Positions 36,626 through 45,891 of a stretch of DNA of 64,000 nt are shown piece after piece. How positions within the stretch are numbered: the stretch's first letter is position 1; each line of letters begins with the position of its first letter. The notes beneath the pieces were generated by a model. It saw only the letters and a program-made list of their open reading frames with translations, had not been told where the DNA came from and searched no databases. The position numbers were made by a program, and so were the translations under genes. The stretch is from Syntrophobacteraceae bacterium. Its GTDB lineage: Bacteria; Desulfobacterota; Syntrophobacteria; Syntrophobacterales; Syntrophobacteraceae. The stretch is from positions 62,001 through 126,000 of the forward strand of contig JALOPI010000002.1 of the NCBI GenBank assembly GCA_025453975.1. The letters run 5' to 3'.

Positions 36626-37789
36626 CTATGGCAGGCTGGCGGCCAGCAGCTCGCACAGCTCGTTGATCTCCAGGGTGTCCTGCTTCTCCAGGCTGTTGCA
36701 TGCGTCCGTCAGCATGTTGAGGCAGTAAGGACATGAGGTGGTCAGCACGCTGGCTCCATTCTCGATGGCATCGGTCACCCTCAGCTCGCCGAACCGCTCG
36801 CCCATGGGAACCTCGGCCCAGATGCGCCCACCGCCCCCGGCACAGCAGAGGCTCAGCTCGCGGCGGCGCCCCAGCTCGACGGTCTCGGCTCCGGCAATGC
36901 CGCCGAGCAGCTGGCGCGGCGCATCGTAGGTGCCGCTGTGACGCCCCAGGTAGCACGGGTCATGGAAGGCCACCTTCTTGCCCAGAGGCTTGGGAAAGGA
37001 AAGCTTCCCCTCGCTCAGCAGGTGGCTCAGGAGCTCGGTGGTGTGGATGACCTCCCACTCGCCGCCCAGCTCCGGGTACTCGTTCTTGAAGGTCCAGAGG
37101 CAATGGGGGGACGTGGTGATGATCTTTTTAACCCCTTTGCCGTTGAAAAGCTCGATGTTGGACTGGGCGAGCTTCTGGAACAGCTCCTCGTCCCCGAGCT
37201 TCCGCATGCTCTCGCCGCAGCAGCTCTCCTCGGCCCCAATGACTCCGAAGCTCACCCCCGCGTGCTGCAGCAGCTTCGCCACGGCCCTTGCCACCTTGGT
37301 GCTGCGGGGATCGTAGCAGGAGTGGCAGCAGACGAAGAGGAAATACTCCGTGTCGGGTCCAAACTGGGGGATGCCCAATCCTTCCTGCCAGGCGGTCCGA
37401 TTCTCCCGCGCGCCCGACCACGGATTGCCATTGGCGTGGGCGCTCCCCAGGATGGGGCGCAGATTGGCCGGGACCATTCCCCCGCCCACGATGCTCGAGC
37501 GCATGGCCCGGACATTGTCCACGATCTTGACGCCGCGCGGGCAGTTGGACTGGCACATGCTGCAGGTGGAGCACGCGAAGAGGATCGTCTCGTCCTCAAA
37601 GCCCTCCATGCCCATCTGCCCCAGTCGCTGCATGTGGCGGATGTTGAAGCTTTCACTCGTTTCGCCGGGCACCAGCCGCCAGGGGCACAGATTCGTGCAA
37701 AGCCCGCACTGCATGCACCAGTTGACGGTTTCGGCGCCCATCTCCACGATATACTCACGCATCTCGAGAGAAACAGCTTTCGGTTCCAT
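36626..37789 (-). CDS. HdrD-like (HdrC+HdrB domains) iron-sulfur protein in the position usually held by qmoC
   Basis: Two 4Fe-4S motifs (CMQCGLCTNLCP, CSTCSMCQSNCP) plus two CCG-type motifs (CCHSCYDPR...ESCCGE; DPCYLGRHSGTYDAPR...CCAGGGGRIW...CPYCLNML); no evident membrane-spanning segments. Confidence 0.85.
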   Translation of the reverse strand: MEPKAVSLEMREYIVEMGAETVNWCMQCGLCTNLCPWRLVPGETSESFNIRHMQRLGQMGMEGFEDETILFACSTCSMCQSNCPRGVKIVDNVRAMRSSIVGGGMVPANLRPILGSAHANGNPWSGARENRTAWQEGLGIPQFGPDTEYFLFVCCHSCYDPRSTKVARAVAKLLQHAGVSFGVIGAEESCCGESMRKLGDEELFQKLAQSNIELFNGKGVKKIITTSPHCLWTFKNEYPELGGEWEVIHTTELLSHLLSEGKLSFPKPLGKKVAFHDPCYLGRHSGTYDAPRQLLGGIAGAETVELGRRRELSLCCAGGGGRIWAEVPMGERFGELRVTDAIENGASVLTTSCPYCLNMLTDACNSLEKQDTLEINELCELLAASLP

Positions 37790-37853
37790 GGGTGATCTGA
37801 CTCCTCTATGAAGCAGGCCGCGCGCTCATGCGCGGGCCCTGTCGTGTCCGAAC

Positions 37854-40073
37854 CTAGAACCCCTTGTACGGGTTGGGATCCATCCCTTCAATCCGGGCGG
37901 CAAAAGCATCCAGGACTTCCGGAATCCGGTTGTACTCGGAAATGGAAAGCTGCTCGAGATGCACCCGCTCCGACTCCAGGCGGAGCCGGTCCAAGGTCTC
38001 CTGGATCTTCGTCATGCGGATGTTGGCCAGCTCGCTTCCCTTGACGAAATGGCACTGGTAGTCGTCCCCGTGCTTGCACCCCAGGAGCAGAATGCCGTCG
38101 ATGCCCTTGGACAGGGCGTCGGCGATCCACACGAGGTTCATGGATCCCAGGCAGCGCACCGGGATGAATCGCATCCAGGAGTTGAAGGTGAGTCGGCGGA
38201 TGCCCGCCATGTCGATGGCCGGGTAAGCGTCGTTCTCACAGGCGAGGACGATGATGCGGGGCTTCTCGTCGTACTCGTCGGGTACGTTGATGTTCTTGAT
38301 GACGTTGCCGATCATGGCGACGGAGTAGTTCTTGAACGAGATGATGCGCTCCGGGCATGCCCCCATGCACACGCCGCAGCGGCGGCAGCGGGTGGGGTTG
38401 GGGAGGGGATTGCCCTTCTCGTCTTCGTTGATGGCGCCAAAGGGGCATTCCTCCGTGCACCGCTTGCACTGGGTGCAGCGCTGCATGAAGAATTCGGGAT
38501 AGCTCGTGTCTCCGGCCCGCGGGTGAAGGGCTTTTCCCTGGGAAACCATCTCAACGCACTGGATGGCCTTGAGGGCCGCCCCGGTGGCGTCGTCCACGGC
38601 CCGTGAGTAATCCATGGGGGCGCGAACCGACCCGGCGGGGTAGATGCCCGTCCGACGCGACTCATAGGGAAAGCAGACGAAATGGGAGTCGGGGTAACCG
38701 TATTTCAGGGCGGGCAGCTCGGGGCCCTGGCGATACTGCAGATTCAGGATGTTGGAGGCCAGGATGGTGTCGGCGGGAACTTCGGCCGCTTCCTCGCCTT
38801 CCTTGGGCGCCGTCGCCTTATAGGGCTCACCCAGGGCACTGGTGGGGACCATGCCCGTGGCCAGCACCACCAGGTCCACGCTCTCGGACAGGATGGGCGA
38901 CCGGGTCAGCTCGTCGTCGGCCGTGATCACCAGAGCACCGGAGCCGTCATCCTCGACGGAGGTGACCGTGCCACGCACGAAGAAGACACCGTCCTTCTGC
39001 AGCTGCTTGTAGAGCAGCTCGTAATTGCCGTTGGCTCGAATGTCCTTGTAGAAAACGTAGACCGGTGTTTCGGGATTGGCTTCCTTGAAGTACTTGGCCT
39101 GTTTGAGGGATTCCACGCAGCAGGCAGCCGAGCAGTAGGGAAGGTGCTCAGGATCGCGGGAACCGGCGCAAAGGATGAAAGCGGCGCTGGTCACCGGTTC
39201 ACCGTTGGAGGGGCGCGTCACGGCGCCGGCCTTGAACATGGCCTCGAGCTGCGGCGCGGCGATGACATCGGCGTGCTTTCCGAATCCGAGGCCTTCCAGG
39301 CGGGATGCATCATAGGGTACGGACCCCGTGGCCATGATGATGGCGCCGGCCCGCTCCACAGCTTCTCCCCCGTTCTGCCGGATCTTCACGTCAAAAAGGC
39401 AGGGAGCCCCCGAGATCTCCGCGATGGTGGCCTGGGTGTAGACCTTCAGGCCGGCTCGGCCGCTCACTTCCCGGGCCAGCTCATCGAGGGGGCTCGCGCG
39501 CAGCTCATCGTAGGGGGGCTGAGAGGATGCCAGCTTGTAGACGTCCTTCAGGTAACCGCCCAGCTCATCGGTCTTCTCCACAAGCACGACTTCATAGCCC
39601 GCCTTGGCCGCTTCGTTGGCGGCCGTCATGCCGGCAAGGCCGCCGCCCACCACCAGGATCCGCCTGCTGAGGTCCTCGGCCATGAAAGGCTCGAGGGGCT
39701 GCATCTCGCCGGCCTTGGTGAGTCCCATGCGAAGCTGGTCCTCGGCCATCATCTGCGTGTCCTCGTCATTGGGCGGGTGGGACCAGGCCACCTGCTCCCG
39801 CAGGTTCACGCGCTCCATGACCTTGTCGGGGCCAAATTCGAAAACATCCGTCATCACCCGGGGCGAGCATGCCGCGATGACCAGGGCGTTGACCCCCTCC
39901 CCGGAGATATCCGACTGGATCCGCGCCACGCCCTCGGCACCGCACAGGCAGGGGCTCTGCCTGCAGATTGGAGCCTTGTATTCGCCCGTGGCCACCCCGG
40001 CCAGTGCATCGATGTCCAGCGCGTCGCCGAGCCCACACCCCGTGCAAATGTAGACACCCAATTTCGTTTCCAT
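37854..40073 (-). CDS. qmoB: QmoB-like (HdrA/MvhD-type flavoprotein)
   Basis: 739 aa; VYICTGCGLGDALDID, ILVVGGGLAGMTAANEAAKAGYEVVLVEKTDELGG, ferredoxin motifs, MvhD-like C-terminus RCLGSMNLVWIADALSKGIDGILLLGCKHGDDYQCHFVKGSELA; adjacent to qmoA. Confidence 0.88.
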   Translation of the reverse strand: METKLGVYICTGCGLGDALDIDALAGVATGEYKAPICRQSPCLCGAEGVARIQSDISGEGVNALVIAACSPRVMTDVFEFGPDKVMERVNLREQVAWSHPPNDEDTQMMAEDQLRMGLTKAGEMQPLEPFMAEDLSRRILVVGGGLAGMTAANEAAKAGYEVVLVEKTDELGGYLKDVYKLASSQPPYDELRASPLDELAREVSGRAGLKVYTQATIAEISGAPCLFDVKIRQNGGEAVERAGAIIMATGSVPYDASRLEGLGFGKHADVIAAPQLEAMFKAGAVTRPSNGEPVTSAAFILCAGSRDPEHLPYCSAACCVESLKQAKYFKEANPETPVYVFYKDIRANGNYELLYKQLQKDGVFFVRGTVTSVEDDGSGALVITADDELTRSPILSESVDLVVLATGMVPTSALGEPYKATAPKEGEEAAEVPADTILASNILNLQYRQGPELPALKYGYPDSHFVCFPYESRRTGIYPAGSVRAPMDYSRAVDDATGAALKAIQCVEMVSQGKALHPRAGDTSYPEFFMQRCTQCKRCTEECPFGAINEDEKGNPLPNPTRCRRCGVCMGACPERIISFKNYSVAMIGNVIKNINVPDEYDEKPRIIVLACENDAYPAIDMAGIRRLTFNSWMRFIPVRCLGSMNLVWIADALSKGIDGILLLGCKHGDDYQCHFVKGSELANIRMTKIQETLDRLRLESERVHLEQLSISEYNRIPEVLDAFAARIEGMDPNPYKGF

Positions 40074-40079
40074 ATGAGC

Positions 40080-41348
40080 TTACCTCCTGCAAGTCGCCTG
40101 AATGGCCTTGAGAGCTGCCGCAGTCGCATCCTGGACGCTGGCCGATACATCCACCGGCTTTCTCACGCACCCCGCTCCGACGATTCCAGGAACCGGCTGA
40201 TCCGCAAGAACGAAGCCATGGTCATCGTAAGCGGCTTGGACAGGGATCTTCTCCGCTGCCGTGCCGGGGACCATGCCCGTGGCGAGCACCACCAGGTCGA
40301 ACTGCTCCTTGAGGATTCTCCCCGTAGACTGGTCTTCCACCTGCACGGTCACCATTCCGGTCTGGGGATCTTCGGTGATCTCGCCGGCCTTCCCCTTGGT
40401 CAGGGTCAGACGGTCGCTGGACTGGACCCGGGTGAAGAAATCCTCGTACTTTCCGAGGGCCCGAATGTCGATGTAAAACATCGTGACCTGGGCTTCAGGA
40501 TCCTGCTCCAGCACATAGGTGGCCTGCTTGAGGGAGGCCAGGCAGCAGATGCCCGAGCAGTAAGGCAGGTGGTTCTCGTCCCTCGAGCCGGCGCATTGGA
40601 CGAACGCCACTCTCTTGACTTCGCCACCGTCCGAGAGCCTGCTGATCTTTCCGGAGGTGGGGCCGTTGGCGGAGGCCAGACGCTCCATCATGACGTTGGT
40701 GATCACGTTCCTGTTCCGGCCGAATCCGTAATAGGGGATCTTTCCGGCGTCGTAGGGCTCCCAACCCGTGGCCCAGACCACGGAGCCCACCTTGAGGTCG
40801 AACTGATGGGGCTTCATATCGAGGTCGACGGCATCGTAGGGACAGGCTGCCTTGATGGCGGCGGCTTCCCCGGTGCCCATGACCTCGGGGGCGACCACGT
40901 AGCGGAAGGGGAAAGCGAATTCGTGAGGCAGATATGCCGCTTTCACGGTGGTGAGGCCGTAATTGAATGCGTCGGGGATCTCGGTGGATGCGGCGGAGGC
41001 GCACAATCCGCACCCAGTGCACTTCTCGTTGACATAGCGCGGCTGCAGGGCGACCGTGACGCTGAAATTGCCGGCTTCCCCCTGGATCTTCTCCACGCGA
41101 GCCATCGTGAAAAACCGGATGAGCGGGTTGTTCTTGATACGGCGAAAATTGATCTCCAAGCCACAGCTCGGTGGGCACAGCTTGGGGAAATACTTGTTCA
41201 TTCGGGCCACCCGGCCTCCGAGATAGGGCTCTTTCTCCACGATATAAACCTGGAAGCCCGCCTCGGCAGCTTCCAGAGCGGTGCTCAAGCCGCTCATGCC
41301 GCTTCCCACCACAAGAATGCTCCGGTTTCCGTCAAGCGCATCAGCCAT
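40080..41348 (-). CDS. qmoA: QmoA-like (HdrA-type flavoprotein)
   Basis: ILVVGSGMSGLSTALEAAEAGFQVYIVEKEPYLGGRVARMNKYFPKLCPPSCGLEINFRRI; CTGCGLCASAASTEIPDAFNYGL; upstream of qmoB. Confidence 0.88.
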   Translation of the reverse strand: MADALDGNRSILVVGSGMSGLSTALEAAEAGFQVYIVEKEPYLGGRVARMNKYFPKLCPPSCGLEINFRRIKNNPLIRFFTMARVEKIQGEAGNFSVTVALQPRYVNEKCTGCGLCASAASTEIPDAFNYGLTTVKAAYLPHEFAFPFRYVVAPEVMGTGEAAAIKAACPYDAVDLDMKPHQFDLKVGSVVWATGWEPYDAGKIPYYGFGRNRNVITNVMMERLASANGPTSGKISRLSDGGEVKRVAFVQCAGSRDENHLPYCSGICCLASLKQATYVLEQDPEAQVTMFYIDIRALGKYEDFFTRVQSSDRLTLTKGKAGEITEDPQTGMVTVQVEDQSTGRILKEQFDLVVLATGMVPGTAAEKIPVQAAYDDHGFVLADQPVPGIVGAGCVRKPVDVSASVQDATAAALKAIQATCRR

Positions 41349-41716
41349 AGAATCTCCTCCGTGGTCATTGGGATTGTCCCCTACACCTTGCAACGGCATC
41401 CTGCAGAGCTCTCGCCCGTTCCAGCGGAAAGAGCGCATGATCTCGCAGTGAAACCCTCTATTAACTCAGTTGTGAAAGAACTTTCAACCCGATTTTCCAG
41501 TCGGCCCGGGCCAAAGGGCGGAACTGCAGGGTCTTCAGGTGACTAATGCCTGAGATGTCCCGCTGCATGGTCAATGCTCAAGAATTTTCAATTGATGACC
41601 GGTTGACTCTCAAGAGGAGTGGACATAATTTCGTGTCAGCAGATTTAAGTATTGGATAAAAGCTCAGTAAGGTTTGAAAGAGGTGACAGCTTCCGACTAT
41701 ATATGAGGAGTTAACG

Positions 41717-42022
41717 ATGAGGGACGTTCAAGGTTATTGTGACAACGTGGTTGCCGAGCTCAGCGTATGGAAATCAAAAATTTATGATGTGCTGAGAAGA
41801 ATTGACAAGCTTTCCTCTGGTGACAAAGGGAAATTGGGTGACCAGGTGAATGATCTTCACATGTATGTGGAAGAGCTTGAGAACCGAATCGGCAGGCTCA
41901 GAACCGAATGCCCTACAGATTGGAAATCCGATCAGATTGAAATGGAAGCAAAGTTCGACCACCTTAAAGGTAAGTTGAACGATATCCATGCCAATTTCTC
42001 TCCTGGTGATATTGGAGGGTAG
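41717..42022 (+). CDS. hypothetical coiled-coil protein, paralog A
   Basis: YCDNVVAELSVWKSKIYDVLRRIDKLSSGDKGKLGDQVNDLHMYVEELENRIGRLRTECPTDWKSDQIEMEAKF; similar to 43249-43593. Confidence 0.75.
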   Translation: MRDVQGYCDNVVAELSVWKSKIYDVLRRIDKLSSGDKGKLGDQVNDLHMYVEELENRIGRLRTECPTDWKSDQIEMEAKFDHLKGKLNDIHANFSPGDIGG

Positions 42023-42054
42023 GTAGATTTAAGTTCAGATTCTGAATTCTGAGA

Positions 42055-42099
42055 AAAGCAGGCTTTGGATATGTGAATCCTAGCCTGCTTTCTTTTTTT
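42055..42099 (+). terminator. rho-independent terminator
   Basis: AAAGCAGGCT...AGCCTGCTTTCTTTTTTT stem-loop with T-run. Confidence 0.8.
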
Positions 42100-42172
42100 G
42101 ATGCAGCTCGTGACTGGTCAGAATCGAGTTCATCGGAAGCATTGCAGCGCTTCGTCTGAACGATAGCATTTA

Positions 42173-43132
42173 GTAACTATCTCAAAACCTCTTGAAGACA
42201 CAAAGCCTGCGAAACCAGAGCAGAGCGCAGGCCAGTTGGATCAGGCCGAGGTAGTTCTGTGATTTCTTGTCGTACCGAACGAGGATGGCCCGGCACTTTG
42301 AAAGCCAAGCCAAGGTACGTTCGACCACCCATCGTCGGGCTGGACGTGTTTTGTTTCTCGCTTCATCAAATTTCTCTTCGCCGATACGGCGGATATGAGG
42401 GATGTAGTTTCTCTTCTCAACGGCCTCGTGCCCTGTGGGGTTGTCGTAGGCTTTGTCCAGGCACAGGTGTTGAGGCTCTTCAGTTGTTGGCTGAGGCCGC
42501 TCCAGCACAATGGCATCGAGGGTTTCGGCAAGGAGCTTCGTATCATGAACATTGGCGCCGGCAGTTACAACACTCAAAGGACCTCCCTTCTGGTCGGTGA
42601 GGACACTGATTTTGGCTCCAGCCTTTCCGCGGTCAGTGGGATTTCTGCCGATTTTGTCTCCGCCAAACCGGGCTTTCCCCATGCGGGTGTCAGCGGCTTG
42701 CCATTCCCAGAAGACACCCGCGAGTTCGTCGCAGTCGGTTGCCAGCACCGACCAAACCTTGGTCATGATTCCATCCTTGCACCAACGTTGGAACCAGCGA
42801 TGAACAGTGCTGTCATCCCCGAATTCCTTTGGCAACCTGTTCCATTGTGCACCGGTGCGCATACGATAGATGATTCCGTCGAAGATCTTGCGAAAACACG
42901 ATCTGGGGCGGCCCCCTTGCTTACCCCGGGGATAGGCTTGGATCAGAATGTTGGAAATGACTGACCAAAGTGCACAGGGAACCTCCCAAATGGTCGGAAG
43001 TGCCTTGCTCTGGACTGGGCTTGCCATTGTTGCCTCCTATGCTGGGTTGTCAGTTCCGGAACTTCCCAGCATAATTTAGCGAACCTGTAAGTCTTTGTCC
43101 AGAGCCAGTTTAATGGGTTTTGAGATAGTTAC
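42173..43132 (-). mobile_element. IS5-family insertion sequence, 960 bp
   Basis: 17-bp perfect terminal inverted repeats GTAACTATCTCAAAACC (left) / GGTTTTGAGATAGTTAC (right), flanked by 3-bp direct repeat TTA; contains the transposase ORF. Confidence 0.88.
42182..43027 (-). CDS. IS5-family transposase
   Basis: MRTGAQWNRLPKEFGDDSTVHRWFQRWCKDGI...KARFGGDKIGRNPTDRGKAGAKISVLTDQKGGPLSVVTAGANVHDTKLLAETLD...RRWVVERTLAWLSKCRAILVRYDKK. Confidence 0.93.
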   Translation of the reverse strand: MASPVQSKALPTIWEVPCALWSVISNILIQAYPRGKQGGRPRSCFRKIFDGIIYRMRTGAQWNRLPKEFGDDSTVHRWFQRWCKDGIMTKVWSVLATDCDELAGVFWEWQAADTRMGKARFGGDKIGRNPTDRGKAGAKISVLTDQKGGPLSVVTAGANVHDTKLLAETLDAIVLERPQPTTEEPQHLCLDKAYDNPTGHEAVEKRNYIPHIRRIGEEKFDEARNKTRPARRWVVERTLAWLSKCRAILVRYDKKSQNYLGLIQLACALLWFRRLCVFKRF

Positions 43133-43248
43133 TTAGTCCGGTTCGTGAAGGGAGCCGTCTTCGTCGAAGTCGTCATCCGGGCTCGGCGTGACAGGAAAGT
43201 CACTTGACGTGGTGGGATGACTGATTATCAGGATGTTAAGGATCGGGT

Positions 43249-43593
43249 TTGTTTGGGGAAGGTTTGACCATGACAGGCGATTGCGAATCGAGAGTCGATC
43301 TCGGAGCAAACCAGGTTCCAGGGGAGAATGAGATGGATGGACTGGAGAGCTATTGTGAAAATCTGACTGTCGAGCTTGGAGTATGGAAAGACAAGATCTC
43401 CGACGTGGTGAGCAGAATCGACAGACTGAGCTCGGGCGACAAGGCGAGAATAGGAGATCAGGTGAACGATCTCCACATCTTTACCGGGGAGCTCGAAAAC
43501 AGGCTGGAGAGACTGCGGCACGAGTGCTCCACGGAGTGGCGGCCAGAGCAGATCGAAATGAAGGCCAAGCTCACTGAGAAATATATCTATTGA
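43249..43593 (+). CDS. hypothetical coiled-coil protein, paralog B
   Basis: YCENLTVELGVWKDKISDVVSRIDRLSSGDKARIGDQVNDLHIFTGELENRLERLRHECSTEWRPEQIEMKAKL; clear paralog of 41717-42022. Confidence 0.75.
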   Translation: MFGEGLTMTGDCESRVDLGANQVPGENEMDGLESYCENLTVELGVWKDKISDVVSRIDRLSSGDKARIGDQVNDLHIFTGELENRLERLRHECSTEWRPEQIEMKAKLTEKYIY

Positions 43594-43751
43594 AATTGAC
43601 CCTGACGAATTCGCGCCCAAAAAACTTGGACCGAAGCGGACAAGGCCGTTTAGGAGAGCGAAGAAAGGCAGGGGAGGACAACGTCCTTCCCTGCCTCATA
43701 TGGAGCTATGGATGAAAGAAAGTCCACGCACGCCCGGGGTGGTATAGGTCC

Positions 43752-44555
43752 TTACGTGGCTTGAGCGGCGTCGGGCTTCTTGAGATGCTCATCCTTGATC
43801 TTGAGGGTCTCTTCGAGCATCAAGATATATTTGAGGTACTTGAAGGCAAACTTCATCAGTGCAATTTCGTCTGTCTTCAGCTTCTCAATTTCTTCCGGGT
43901 CTACATCGAACATGTTCAAAAAGCCGCTTTCAAAGACAAACCTTCTGAAACGGTCGAGATCATAAGTTGCCATATAGATCAGGGGTTGCTTGCTCTTGTC
44001 AAGCTTGGGCTTGCCAGGGTTGTCGCGTCTCAGCTGAATCTCCGCCCATTCCCGGTTCATATCGTCATAAATGTCGACTCCCTGAGCTTTTCTCCAGGAT
44101 TCGATGGTCCATTCCTTATCCTGGTCGTAGCCTGCGCAATTGGGCTCACGGATGAAGAAGAAGAACTCTTCGGGGACAGGGCCCTTCTCGGATTCCCTCA
44201 TCATGATCCCTTTGCCAACGGGGTAATACCTGCAATTGGCGGGACGATCCTCATAAATGCCGCAGCCTTCATCGGTAACGAAAGGACACCTGCCGTCCTG
44301 TTCGTCCAGCATTTTGAGTACCGCAAAAGGATGGGATGAGTTTTCATCGATGTGAACATAAGTGTACTTTTTGAGGAATTCGTCGGATGATAGACCCAAG
44401 CGCTTCTTCATCCGTAGAATATCATAGGGAGTAAGAAGCATATCGGTATGTCTACAGCATTTATTGAAGCAGGAGATCTCTTTAAAACAGTTGAACTTGA
44501 AGGTGGAATCCAAGGTGCGCTCGACAGGCTCCACATACCTCGTGCTCGGCAACAT
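43752..44555 (-). CDS. YkgJ-type cysteine cluster protein, paralog 2
   Basis: FKFNCFKEISCFNKCCRHTDMLLTPYDILRMKKRLGLSSDEFLKKY...CPFVTDEGCGIYEDRPANCRYYP. Confidence 0.85.
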   Translation of the reverse strand: MLPSTRYVEPVERTLDSTFKFNCFKEISCFNKCCRHTDMLLTPYDILRMKKRLGLSSDEFLKKYTYVHIDENSSHPFAVLKMLDEQDGRCPFVTDEGCGIYEDRPANCRYYPVGKGIMMRESEKGPVPEEFFFFIREPNCAGYDQDKEWTIESWRKAQGVDIYDDMNREWAEIQLRRDNPGKPKLDKSKQPLIYMATYDLDRFRRFVFESGFLNMFDVDPEEIEKLKTDEIALMKFAFKYLKYILMLEETLKIKDEHLKKPDAAQAT

Positions 44556-44969
44556 GATGAAATCCTTTCTATGAGCTTACGATTCTTAGCTGAAAAAGTG
44601 TCGTTAACCAGGACTTTCACCCGAAAGCAGGCATACATCCTGGCTACTGGTGCGATTCAACGATAAGGCAAGACAGGCCGGGTCGGGGTATCCTGTCATT
44701 CTCCTGTTCTCCGGGGACCGGCCGCATTATAACCATCCCAAAAAAATTGGCCATGGCTTAGTCTTCAGGAATAAATCTTTTTTTGGGAAGGCTGTGGGCA
44801 GTGAGGCACGGCGGCGGCAGGAGGGCAGACGGTCAGGAGGGGAAAGCACCGCACGATGCGGCAGCCCTATGCATGGAGCTGAGCTCGGGGATCGGTCCCA
44901 CAGCGGGACAACGCGATGAAGGGCGGAACATCTGTGCTCGTGGGCTCCCGGAAGCCTGCGCGAAAAAGA

Positions 44970-45746
44970 TCAGGAAGGCGTTTTGGCCTGGGACTGGAGG
45001 AGCTTGTCCATGTCGCGATCCTTGAGCCTCAGGGTATCTTCGGAAAAAAGTGCGAATTTCACCCACCGGTAGCTGAAGCTGAGTAGCTCCTCGTCGTCGT
45101 TTTCCATCTTGTCGATCAGGTCGGCCTCGACGTCATATTTTTCAAAAAAGCGACTTTGAAAGAGAAATTTTCTGAATGAATCGAGATCATAGCAGGCCGT
45201 ATAGATCAGCTTGGCTCTGCCCGCATCCAGCTTGTTGCCCATCTGAAAAAAGTGATGCTGAGTGATTTCGCGGTAGGCTCGGTTCATGCTGTCGTAGAGA
45301 TCGATGTTTTGATGGTGTTTCCACTCTCCGACCGTTTGCTCTCTCTCTTCCCCGAATCCGAGGCACGAAGGGATCTCCTCGATGAGAAACTCCACTTCCT
45401 CCGAGGAGGTGGGGGAAACGGGATACATTCTGCAGGACCAAGGCCTGTTGGGGTAGATGGCGCAGCCTTCCGATGTGACAAAAGGGCACGCCTTTTGGGC
45501 GTCTTCCGAAACCTTGAGGAGCACGAGAGGGATCCCGTCGTCAGCCAGGAACGTTATCGTATATCGTTCCAGAAACTCACCCGAGGACATTCCCGATCCC
45601 TTCCTCATGCGAAGCACGTCATACGGGGTGAGGAAGATACTGATGTCGTGGCAGCACCTGTTGTAGCAGGATAGGCCGGGGTGGCAGGCGAATTGGAACG
45701 GTTCATGGACGGTGAACAGGACTTTCTTGGGATGGTGTTCGTTCAT
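44970..45746 (-). CDS. YkgJ-type cysteine cluster protein, paralog 3
   Basis: FQFACHPGLSCYNRCCHDISIFLTPYDVLRMRKGSGMSSGEFLERY...CPFVTSEGCAIYPNRPWSCRMYP. Confidence 0.85.
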   Translation of the reverse strand: MNEHHPKKVLFTVHEPFQFACHPGLSCYNRCCHDISIFLTPYDVLRMRKGSGMSSGEFLERYTITFLADDGIPLVLLKVSEDAQKACPFVTSEGCAIYPNRPWSCRMYPVSPTSSEEVEFLIEEIPSCLGFGEEREQTVGEWKHHQNIDLYDSMNRAYREITQHHFFQMGNKLDAGRAKLIYTACYDLDSFRKFLFQSRFFEKYDVEADLIDKMENDDEELLSFSYRWVKFALFSEDTLRLKDRDMDKLLQSQAKTPS

Positions 45747-45836
45747 AAGATATTCCCGAAATGAATAAAGTGGTTCAGAGCCTGGGGGTGTGCCATGTCC
45801 ATTGCTGCTGAATGGATCGCAGGCTAACAAAATTCA

Positions 45837-45863
45837 TAGGGGCGACCGAAAAGGTCGCCCCTA
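45837..45863. terminator. perfect hairpin TAGGGGCGACC-GAAAA-GGTCGCCCCTA (terminator-like or repeat unit)
   Basis: 11-bp perfect stem downstream of aprA (minus strand); no strong T-run. Confidence 0.5.
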
Positions 45864-45891
45864 GATCATGCTAGACTCACAACAAGCTGGA

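Noticed and set aside
38682-41546. 954-aa plus-strand ORF opposite qmoA/qmoB
   Set aside because: Antisense shadow of confidently identified qmoAB in high-GC sequence; low-complexity composition and no recognisable domain.
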